Assembly (NCBI GenBank): GCA_030837785.1
Contig: JAUQYA010000011.1
Location: 1 to 39,409 of the forward strand
Source: Albidovulum sp.
Lineage (GTDB): Bacteria; Pseudomonadota; Alphaproteobacteria; Rhodobacterales; Rhodobacteraceae
Direction of reading: 5' to 3'
Length of the DNA: 39,409 nt
The position numbers were made by a program, and so were the translations under genes. Positions 33,025 through 39,409 of the stretch are shown here, piece after piece. A model generated the notes under the pieces. The model was not told the origin of the DNA. It did not search any database and saw only the letters and a list, made by a program, of their open reading frames with translations. Each line of letters starts with the position of its first letter. Position 1 is the first letter of the stretch.

Positions 33025-33067
33025 CAGTCTTGCCCGCAGTCTTGCGCTCCGGGGCGGACAGTGTCAA
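33025..33067 (-). promoter_or_regulatory. TSUP promoter region with tandem CAGTCTTGC repeat
   Basis: On the minus strand a perfect TTGACA (33062-33067) lies upstream of the TSUP gene; 17 bp on is a poor -10 (CAAGAC, 33039-33044). The 9-mer CAGTCTTGC (plus strand) is repeated exactly at 33025-33033 and 33037-33045, a 12-bp period, covering the -10 and expected start site. This suits repression or the need for an activator. Regulator unknown. Confidence 0.4.
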
Positions 33068-33109
33068 ACGCTCGCTGCCGAAGCCCTGGGGCCAGTCGTC
33101 AGGCCCCGC

Positions 33110-33913
33110 TCAGTCCAGATCGCGCAGGTATCGTCGGAGCACGCGTTCGAGCTTTGCCGCGCCGAGGGGCGCCATTGCCTTGGTGTGTTCGTGGCTGATC
33201 TTCTCGTCGCTCATCCCGGCCGCCATGTTGGTGACGACCGAGACCGCGGCGACCTTCAGGCCGAGGAACCGGGCGAGGATCACTTCCGGAACCGTCGACA
33301 TGCCGACCGCATCGGCGCCAAGCGTCCTGATCGCCCGGATTTCCGCGGGAGTTTCGAACGAGGGCCCGGAATACCAGGCGTAGATGCCTTCGGCCAGATC
33401 CACGCCCTCGGCCCCGGCCGCCGCCCTGAGCCTGGCGCGCATCGTTGCGTCATGGGCCTCGGTCATCGGCACGAAGCGGGCGTCGGAGGGTTCGCCGATC
33501 AGCGGATTGAGGCCGGAGAAGTTGATGTGGTCGGAGAGCAGCATCAGCGATCCGGGCGGCATCCCGGGCCGCAGCGACCCGGCGGCGTTGGTGACGATCA
33601 GCCGGTCCGCCCCGAGCGCCTTCAGCGTCTCCAGCGGCAGCCGCATCGCATCCGCCTTGCCGCTTTCGTAGTAATGCGCCCGGCCGCCGAACACGGCGAC
33701 GCGGACGCCTTCGAGCGTGCCGACGGCAAGCGTCGGTGTGTGGCCCGAGACGCCGGCGCGGGGAAATCCCGGCAGGTCGGCATAATCGATCGCCACGCCC
33801 TCGACCGCGGCGGCGAGGTGGCCGAGGCCGGAGCCGAGGATCAGCCCGTGGCTGACCGGCGCCGCGCCCGCCCGGTCGCGGACGATGGCGGCAAGCTCAG
33901 CGCTCCTTGACAT
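33110..33913 (-). CDS. Purine-nucleoside phosphorylase (trimeric, PNP/MTAP family)
   Basis: Splits guanosine/inosine-type nucleosides with phosphate. The 267-aa protein has the trimeric PNP motifs: GSGLGHLA at 27-34, GRAHYYE at 77-83, TNAAGS at 108-113 and GPSFETPAE with GMSTVPEV at 183-211. It is unrelated in subfamily to DeoD at 22318-23022. Its start overlaps the upstream permease gene by 17 nt, so it belongs to the nucleoside ABC operon and should process imported purine nucleosides. The C-terminus is basic. Confidence 0.94.
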   Translation of the reverse strand: MSRSAELAAIVRDRAGAAPVSHGLILGSGLGHLAAAVEGVAIDYADLPGFPRAGVSGHTPTLAVGTLEGVRVAVFGGRAHYYESGKADAMRLPLETLKALGADRLIVTNAAGSLRPGMPPGSLMLLSDHINFSGLNPLIGEPSDARFVPMTEAHDATMRARLRAAAGAEGVDLAEGIYAWYSGPSFETPAEIRAIRTLGADAVGMSTVPEVILARFLGLKVAAVSVVTNMAAGMSDEKISHEHTKAMAPLGAAKLERVLRRYLRDLD

Positions 33914-34865
33914 AGGGTTCGCCTCCGGCGCGCGGCGGGATCGCGCGGCCGACGAAGCCCGCCAGGACGATCACCGTCAGGATGTAGGGCAGGGCGTCGA
34001 GCGCGGGCACCGGCACGTCGAAGCCGACCGTGTGCTTGATCACGTCGGGCCGGAGCGCCAGGGCCTGGAAGAAGCCGAAGAGAAGCGTGGCCATCAGCGC
34101 ATACCACGGCCGCCACTTGGCGAAGATCAGCGCCGCAAGCGCGATGTAGCCGCGTCCCGCCGTCATCTCCTTGCCGAAGCCCGCCTGAAGGCCCGCCGCC
34201 ATGTAGGCGCCGGCGATGCCGCACAGGAGCCCGGTGATCGCCACCGCCGTATAGCGCAACCGCACCACCGAGATGCCGGCGGTGTCGACCGAGGCGGGGT
34301 TTTCGCCCACCGCCCTGAGCCTGAGGCCGAAGCGGGTGCGGTAGAGCACCCACCAGGTCGCCGGCACGGCCACAAGCGCCACATAGACAAGCGCGCCGTG
34401 GCCCGAGATCACCTCGCGGTAGAAGGGGCCGACGAGGGGGACGCTGCCGGCCGCGTCGGCGAAGGGGAGCGTGATCGGGTTGAACCGGGCGTGCCCCGAA
34501 AGGGGCGGCGTGCGCCCGCCCTGCCGGAACAGCGACTGCGCGGCGAGAACGGTGATCCCCGAGGCGACGAAATTCAGCGCCACCCCGGAAATCAGCTGGT
34601 TGCCGCGGAAGGTGATCGAGGCGACGCCGTGGATGGCGGCAAAGACCATCGACCCGGCGATGCCGGCCAGAAGGCCCAGCCAGACATTGCCGGTCATTGC
34701 CGCCGCGGCGCCGGTGCACATCGCCGCCATCAGCATCTTGCCTTCAAGCCCGATGTCGAAGACGCCCGACCGTTCGGAATAGAGCCCGGCGAGGCAGGCG
34801 AGCAGGAGTGGCGTGGCGAGCCGCATGGTGGAGTCGAGAATCTGCAGGAGCGTCGCGTAGTCCAT
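33897..34865 (-). CDS. Nucleoside-type ABC transporter permease (second permease)
   Basis: Integral membrane subunit, 322 aa, of a BmpA/Nup-type importer (branched-chain amino acid/ribose permease fold). Typical blocks are TMRLATPLLLACLAGLYSER, GVFDIGLEGKMLMAA, FRGNQLISGVALN and GENPASVDTAGISV. About eight to ten helices are predicted. The ATG shares one base with the stop of the first permease (TGATG), and the 3' end overlaps the PNP gene by 17 nt. Confidence 0.93.
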   Translation of the reverse strand: MDYATLLQILDSTMRLATPLLLACLAGLYSERSGVFDIGLEGKMLMAAMCTGAAAAMTGNVWLGLLAGIAGSMVFAAIHGVASITFRGNQLISGVALNFVASGITVLAAQSLFRQGGRTPPLSGHARFNPITLPFADAAGSVPLVGPFYREVISGHGALVYVALVAVPATWWVLYRTRFGLRLRAVGENPASVDTAGISVVRLRYTAVAITGLLCGIAGAYMAAGLQAGFGKEMTAGRGYIALAALIFAKWRPWYALMATLLFGFFQALALRPDVIKHTVGFDVPVPALDALPYILTVIVLAGFVGRAIPPRAGGEPYVKER

Positions 34866-35956
34866 CACGCAACCCCCGCCTGGCGCGGCCGGAAGAAGAG
34901 GCCGAGGAACATCCGCACCATGTAGTCGAGCGCGCCGGTGAAGAGGATCACCAGCCCCTGCACGACGGTCCTGAGTTCGATCGGGATCGCCGTCCAGAGC
35001 CCGAGCTCGGCCCCGCCCTGGTAGAGAAAGCCGAAGAGGATCGCGGCCAGGAAGACGCCGGCCGGGTGGTTGCGGCCCATCAGCGCGACGGCGATGCCGA
35101 TGAAACCCGCGCCCTCGGCCGAGTTCTGCAAAAGCCGCCCGCTTTCGCCCATCACGTTGTTGATCGACATCAGCCCGGACAGCGCGCCCGAGATCAGCAT
35201 CGCGATCATCGTCACCCGGAACGGGTTGATGCCCGCGTAAAGTGCCGCCGGTTCCGACTTGCCGAAGGCGCGGATCTCGTAGCCGAGCCGGGTGCGCCAC
35301 AGCAGGAGCCAGACCAGCCAGCACGCCGCGAGCGCCACGAAAAGCGTCACGTTCGCCGGCACCTTCTTGGTGAAGATCAGCGACAGGCCCGGAATTTCGT
35401 GCAGCGTGGGCAGCGCCGTTCCGGCGGGGAAACGCGCGCTCGCGGGGTCCATGCTGGTGGGGGGGCGCAGGTGTTCGACGAGGACATAGATCAGAAGCGC
35501 CGCGGCGATGTAGTTGAACATGATCGTGGTGATCACGATATGGCTGCCGCGCCGGGCCTGGAGATAGGCGGGCACCGCCGCCCAGGCCGCGCCGAAGAGC
35601 GCCGCCCCCGCCATCGCCGCCGGCAGCGCCAGCGTCCAGTGCGGCCAGGGCAGGGCGAGGCAGACCAGCGCCACGCCGAGGCCGCCGAGTTGCGCCTGGC
35701 CCTCGCCGCCGATGTTGAAGAGGCTGGCGTGGAACGCGACCGTCACCGAGAGGCCGGTAAAGATGAAGCTGGTGGCATAGTAGAGCGTGTAGCCCCAGCC
35801 GTAGGCGGAGCCGAGGGCACCGTCGACCATCGTCCTCAGCGCCTCGGTCGGGCTTTGCCCGATGGCGAGGATGACGAGGGCCGAGATGATCCCGGCGAGC
35901 AAAAGGCTGATCAGCGGCACGAGGACGAGATCGGCCCAGCGGGGGAGTCTGGTCAT
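34865..35956 (-). CDS. Nucleoside-type ABC transporter permease (first permease)
   Basis: Partner permease, 363 aa. Recognisable blocks include LISLLLAGIISALVILAIGQ near the N-terminus, VAFHASLFNIGGEGQAQLGG, TTIMFNYIAAALLIYVL, IRAFGKSEPAALYAGINPFR and GFIGIAVALMGRNHPAGVFL. It forms the membrane channel with the second permease. The 55-nt gap before it follows the VasI-like gene, whereas in related operons the permease usually follows the ATPase directly. The gene starts with ATG after a modest G-rich site. Confidence 0.93.
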   Translation of the reverse strand: MTRLPRWADLVLVPLISLLLAGIISALVILAIGQSPTEALRTMVDGALGSAYGWGYTLYYATSFIFTGLSVTVAFHASLFNIGGEGQAQLGGLGVALVCLALPWPHWTLALPAAMAGAALFGAAWAAVPAYLQARRGSHIVITTIMFNYIAAALLIYVLVEHLRPPTSMDPASARFPAGTALPTLHEIPGLSLIFTKKVPANVTLFVALAACWLVWLLLWRTRLGYEIRAFGKSEPAALYAGINPFRVTMIAMLISGALSGLMSINNVMGESGRLLQNSAEGAGFIGIAVALMGRNHPAGVFLAAILFGFLYQGGAELGLWTAIPIELRTVVQGLVILFTGALDYMVRMFLGLFFRPRQAGVA

Positions 35957-36011
35957 GCCGCCCTCTCTACAGGGGCGACGGAGGTTCCCGGACGAAGCAG
36001 ACGGGATCCGA

Positions 36012-36875
36012 TCACCATGAACAAGCCTCTCGCAACGGAACGACAGCCGTTTCGAGCCCCGTGAGGTCGACTGTGAACTCGACCGGACTTTCGTTGAACG
36101 GGGTCGCCCGGAAAACCACCCGCTCGCCTCGGATCAGCTTCTCGATGAAGGGGATGGACGAACCGCCACTCCACAGTCCCAGCGCCTTGTTGTCTGTAGA
36201 TGCGGCCATGCTCACGGAAGCGGCCTTCCCGTCGTCGATCCTGTATTCGACTTTCCCGAATCCCTGGATGTCACTGAGAAACAGGTCGTTAAGCACCAGG
36301 TAGACGACCGTAGTGTTCTCCATGCAGCGGAGATAGAGCGATGCCGGCCCGGGGGGACCGAACTGTCCGCGGATATCATCGTCTGATTCCACGGATAGGA
36401 CCACGGTGCGGCTGTCATCGAAGGCCGATTTGTCCTCGGACACGACCCATCGCCCTGTGCCGCCCGCAGGTGCTGCCCCGGCCGGTGGAGTTGCAGCGGG
36501 CACGGGTGCCGCGCCCGCGATCTGCAGGGGAGCTTCGTTCACCGGGCCACCGGTCGTTGCGCAGCGGCCTTCCTCCGACATGAGGATCGCGCCGTCCGCC
36601 TCGACATCCATGACCGAATTGGACGGGGCGAAGCGAAAGGTATAGCCATCCACCTCCGCGGTGATCAGGCGACCGGCCCCCTGGCCTTCCGTAACCGAAA
36701 CCGGCGGCCGCGCTCCGACTTCCATCGTTTTCGTGGCATCGACGCCATCGGGAAAACGCATCACGGCCGATGGAAGGGTGGGGAAGGTGCAGGCGACGAT
36801 GACTTCAGCCCGGACCAAATGCGCCGCCGCGGCCGTAGCCAGAACGCCCGCCGCCAGAAGCCATCGCCGCTGCAT
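36012..36875 (-). CDS. Periplasmic protein with VasI-like domain, inserted in the nucleoside ABC operon
   Basis: A 287-aa exported protein. A Sec signal (MQRRWLLAAGVLATAAAAHL, cleavage near VRAE at 24) leads into an N-terminal domain (about 25-118), an Ala/Pro/Gly linker (about 120-140) and a C-terminal domain (142-287) resembling the type VI secretion-associated VasI/EvfG family: DDSRTVVLSVES, LYLRCMENTTVVYLVLND, YRIDDGKA, STDNKALGLWSGGSSIPFIE and FNESPVEFTVDLTGL. Two Cys pairs are possible (29/105 and 184/285). The ATG overlaps the ATPase stop by one base; GTG at 36878 is an alternative. GC in sampled stretches is about 50-62% against about 68% in the ATPase gene, a hint of transfer. No T6SS genes are nearby; function unknown. 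Confidence 0.8.
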   Translation of the reverse strand: MQRRWLLAAGVLATAAAAHLVRAEVIVACTFPTLPSAVMRFPDGVDATKTMEVGARPPVSVTEGQGAGRLITAEVDGYTFRFAPSNSVMDVEADGAILMSEEGRCATTGGPVNEAPLQIAGAAPVPAATPPAGAAPAGGTGRWVVSEDKSAFDDSRTVVLSVESDDDIRGQFGPPGPASLYLRCMENTTVVYLVLNDLFLSDIQGFGKVEYRIDDGKAASVSMAASTDNKALGLWSGGSSIPFIEKLIRGERVVFRATPFNESPVEFTVDLTGLETAVVPLREACSW

Positions 36876-38455
36876 CACGCGATCTCCGTTCTCTTCGTGC
36901 CCTCGACGCCGGCCATCATCAGGCCCAGCTCGCGCTCGTTGGTCTTTTCCGGGTCGCGCTCGCCCATGATGCGGCCGTCGAACATCACCGCGATGCGGTC
37001 GGCCATGCCGAGGATCTCGTCAAGCTCCACCGACACCAGCAGGATCGCCTTGCCCGCGTCGCGCAGTTCCACGATCCGCCGGTGGATGAACTCGATCGCG
37101 CCGATGTCGACGCCGCGGGTCGGCTGGCCCACCAGAAGCAGTTCGGGGTTGCGCTCGAGTTCCCGGGCGAGGATCAGTTTCTGCTGGTTGCCGCCGGAAA
37201 AGCTTTTCGCTTGCAGGGTCGGGGTCGGCGGGCGCACGTCGAAGCGTTCCATCTTGCCCCGGGTGTCCTGAAGGATCGCCGCGTTGTCCATCAGGAGCGC
37301 GTTCTTCTGGTAGGCCGGGTCGTTGTGATAGCCGAAGGCCATGTTCTCCCAGGCGGTGAAGTCCATGACCATGCCGAGGCGCTGGCGGTCTTCGGGCACA
37401 TGGCTGATGCCCTGCGCGCGGCGCGTCTGGCCGTCGGATTTCGTGCCCGTCAGGTCGAGCGCCTCGCCGTTCAGCCGCACCGTGCCGGTGGCGCGGCGAA
37501 AGCCCCCCAGCACCTCGAGAAGCTCCGACTGGCCGTTGCCCGCGACGCCGGCGATGCCGAGGATCTCGCCGGCGCGGATCTGGAAGGAGATGCCGCGAAG
37601 CCGTTCCACCCGGTCGGCATCGACGACGCGGAGGTTTTCCACCTCCAGCACCATCCTGCCGGGCCTGGCCGGTCCCTTGGCGACGTCGAGCAGCACCTTG
37701 CGGCCCACCATCATCTCGGCCAGTTCCTCGGGGCTGGTGGTCGCGGTCCTGACCGTCGCGGTCATCTCGCCCCGGCGCATCACCGACACGGTGTCGGTGA
37801 TCTCCATGATCTCGCGCAGCTTGTGGGTGATCAGGATGACCGTCTTGCCCTGCTCCTTCAGCCCGTGGAGGATGCGGAACAGGTGATCGGCCTCGTCGGG
37901 GGTGAGCACGCCCGTGGGCTCGTCGAGGATCAGGATCTCGGCGTTGCGGTAGAGCGCCTTGAGGATCTCCACCCGCTGCTGGTGGCCGACGGAAAGCTCC
38001 TCGACCACCGCGTCGGGGTCGACGTCCAGCTCGTATTCGCGGGCAAGCTCGGCCAGAACCTTGCGTGCCTTGGCCAGCGAGGGCCTGAGCAGCGCGCCGT
38101 CCTCGGCGCCGAGGATGACGTTTTCCAGCACGGTGAAGTTCTGCACCAGCTTGAAATGCTGGAAGACCATGCCGATGCCGGCGCGGATCGCGGCCTGGCT
38201 GTCGGGAATCTGCGTCGGGTGGCCGTTGATGAGAATCTCGCCCGCGTCGGCCTTGTAGAAGCCGTAGAGGATCGACATCAGCGTGGACTTGCCGGCGCCG
38301 TTCTCGCCGATGATGCCGTGGATCGTGCCCTTCGCCACCCGGATCGAAATGTCCTTGTTGGCCTGCACCGGCCCGAAGGCTTTCGATATGCCCTTCAGTT
38401 CGATGGCAAGGGGGGCGGCCGCTTCCGGCCGCCCTGTCGCCTCGCCCGGCTCCAT
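36875..38455 (-). CDS. Nucleoside-type ABC transporter ATP-binding protein (tandem ATPase)
   Basis: A 526-aa protein with two fused nucleotide-binding domains, as in sugar and nucleoside importers of the RbsA/NupO class. The first domain is complete: Walker A GENGAGKST at 50-58, Q-loop FQHFKLVQNF, signature LSVGHQQRVEI, Walker B ILILDEPTGVLT and H-loop ITHKL. The second is degenerate at key sites, as usual in this class: GVAGNGQSEL lacks the Walker A Lys, and Walker B reads LLLVGQPTRGVD; its signature FSGGNQQKLILAREL is intact. It overlaps the binding-protein stop by one base and the VasI-like start by one base. Confidence 0.94.
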   Translation of the reverse strand: MEPGEATGRPEAAAPLAIELKGISKAFGPVQANKDISIRVAKGTIHGIIGENGAGKSTLMSILYGFYKADAGEILINGHPTQIPDSQAAIRAGIGMVFQHFKLVQNFTVLENVILGAEDGALLRPSLAKARKVLAELAREYELDVDPDAVVEELSVGHQQRVEILKALYRNAEILILDEPTGVLTPDEADHLFRILHGLKEQGKTVILITHKLREIMEITDTVSVMRRGEMTATVRTATTSPEELAEMMVGRKVLLDVAKGPARPGRMVLEVENLRVVDADRVERLRGISFQIRAGEILGIAGVAGNGQSELLEVLGGFRRATGTVRLNGEALDLTGTKSDGQTRRAQGISHVPEDRQRLGMVMDFTAWENMAFGYHNDPAYQKNALLMDNAAILQDTRGKMERFDVRPPTPTLQAKSFSGGNQQKLILARELERNPELLLVGQPTRGVDIGAIEFIHRRIVELRDAGKAILLVSVELDEILGMADRIAVMFDGRIMGERDPEKTNERELGLMMAGVEGTKRTEIA

Positions 38456-39409
38456 CAGAAGGTCGCGGCCGGGCAGGCGTTGTCGGACATGTAGTCGTGC
38501 ACGGCGATTTCGCCGGACTTGATCTTGGCGGCGGCCTCCTCGACCTTCGCCTTCATGTCGTCGGTGACGAGGCTGGCGTTGTTCTCGTCCATCGCATAGC
38601 CGACGCCGTCGTTGGCAAGGCCCATGACGTTGACGCCCGTGGTCATCTCGGCGCCTTCCTTGAAGGCTTCATAGACCGCGTTGTCGACGCGCTTGACCAT
38701 CGAGGTCAGCACCTGGCCGGGATGCAGGTAGTTCTGGTTGCTGTCGACGCCGATCGACAGGATCCCCTCGTCGGCCGCGGCCTGCAGGACGCCGATGCCG
38801 GTGCCGCCGGCGGCGGCATAGATCACGTCGGCGCCCTGCGCCTTCTGCGCCTTGGCAAGCTCGGCGCCCTTGACCGGGTCGTTCCAGGCGGCGGGCGTGG
38901 TGCCGGTCATGTTCATCACCAGCTTGGCGTCCGGGTTCACCGCCTTGACCCCTTCGGCATAGCCGCAGCCGAACTTGCGGATCAGCGGGATGTCCATGCC
39001 ACCGATGAAGCCCACGGTGCCGGTCTTCGAGGCCATCGCCGCCATCATGCCGACGAGATAGGAGCCTTCGTGTTCGTTGAAGACCACCGATTTCACGTTC
39101 GGCTGTTCGACGACCATGTCGATGATCGCGAACCTGGTGTCCGGGAAGTCGGGCGCCACCTTGTTCAGCACGTCGCCGAAGGCGAAGCCGGTCATCACCA
39201 CCGGGTTCGCGCCCGCCTCGGCCAGACGGCGCAGCGCCTGTTCGCGCTGGGCCTCGGACTGCATCTCAAGCTCCTTGTAGGTGCCGCCGGTCTCGGCCTT
39301 CCACTTCTCGGCGCCGTTGAAGGCCGCTTCGTTGAAGGATTTGTCGAACTTGCCGCCGAGGTCGTAGATGATCGCCGGATCGGCCAGCGCCGCGCCCGAG
39401 GTCAGCGCC
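38455..39409 (-). CDS. BMP-family (BmpA-type) nucleoside-binding lipoprotein/periplasmic protein (partial, N-terminus outside window)
   Basis: Substrate-binding protein of the basic membrane protein family. The frame is open to the window edge, and the first visible residues (ALTSGAALADPAIIYDLGGK) are the end of a signal region and the start of the mature protein, so only a short N-terminal piece is missing. Family blocks are DKSFNEAAFNGAEKW, NPVVMTGFAFGDVLNKVA, GYAEGVKAVNPDAKLVMNMT, DVIYAAAGGTGIGVLQAA and GVDSNQNYLHPGQVLTSMVK, which shape the nucleoside pocket. It is the first gene of the operon; the promoter lies outside the window. Confidence 0.93.
   Translation of the reverse strand, partial: ALTSGAALADPAIIYDLGGKFDKSFNEAAFNGAEKWKAETGGTYKELEMQSEAQREQALRRLAEAGANPVVMTGFAFGDVLNKVAPDFPDTRFAIIDMVVEQPNVKSVVFNEHEGSYLVGMMAAMASKTGTVGFIGGMDIPLIRKFGCGYAEGVKAVNPDAKLVMNMTGTTPAAWNDPVKGAELAKAQKAQGADVIYAAAGGTGIGVLQAAADEGILSIGVDSNQNYLHPGQVLTSMVKRVDNAVYEAFKEGAEMTTGVNVMGLANDGVGYAMDENNASLVTDDMKAKVEEAAAKIKSGEIAVHDYMSDNACPAATF

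Noticed and set aside
36012..38455. Type VI secretion locus suggested by the VasI-like protein
   Set aside because: No tss, hcp, vgrG or clpV gene is present; surrounding genes form a nucleoside ABC importer.

Overview
The window reads as chromosomal DNA of a high-GC alphaproteobacterium, most likely a member of the Rhodobacteraceae. The case rests on gene content: crotonyl-CoA carboxylase/reductase and a MeaA-type ethylmalonyl-CoA mutase (the acetyl-CoA assimilation route typical of this family), many ABC and TRAP uptake systems, a TIGR02186 protein paired with a TSUP exporter, and a BmpA-type nucleoside transporter. I see no rRNA, tRNA, CRISPR array, transposase or prophage gene. Genus-level assignment is not possible by eye.

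Layout. (1) 1-4152: N-formylglutamate amidohydrolase followed by TRAP transporter genes dctQ, dctM and a partial dctP (minus strand), divergent from an RpiR/SIS regulator. (2) 4292-6807: an RTX-type secreted protein facing an EamA/DMT exporter across a strong hairpin. (3) 6908-14332: a five-gene peptide-type ABC operon (binding protein, two permeases, two short ATPases) running into an M19 dipeptidase and a YcaQ-like DNA glycosylase. (4) 14528-15382: a fumarylacetoacetase-family hydrolase. (5) 15391-20895: a second, OppABCDF-type operon. (6) 21180-23732: a 65-aa Cys-rich membrane mini-protein, a DUF1989 protein, a DeoD nucleoside phosphorylase and an SRPBCC/AHSA1 protein. (7) 24030-28451: the ethylmalonyl-CoA block, meaA and ccr divergent around a broken small membrane-protein gene, plus a 55-aa protein. 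(8) 28685-31289: a RecD/Dda-like helicase, a stand-alone Lrp RAM-domain protein and an SDR. (9) 31301-32988: TIGR02186 protein and TSUP permease. (10) 33110-39409: a nucleoside (BmpA-type) ABC operon ending in a trimeric-type purine nucleoside phosphorylase, interrupted by a VasI-like periplasmic protein gene.

How it fits together. Most of the DNA serves uptake and first-step breakdown of organic nitrogen and carbon: peptides (two ABC systems plus a dipeptidase), an N-formyl or organic acid substrate (TRAP plus amidohydrolase), and nucleosides (ABC plus two different phosphorylases). The ethylmalonyl-CoA genes assimilate the acetyl-CoA that results.

The least expected features are: (a) a roughly 96-nt element present twice (about 78% identical by hand alignment), each copy directly 3' of, and in sense with, the last gene of the meaA and ccr transcripts; (b) an in-frame TAA that splits a small membrane-protein gene between meaA and ccr; (c) the VasI-like gene of lower GC embedded with overlapping codons in the nucleoside operon; (d) an 11-bp motif shared by the meaA and ccr leaders or promoters; and (e) several operator-like repeats over predicted promoters. 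All promoter and repeat calls are by-eye readings.
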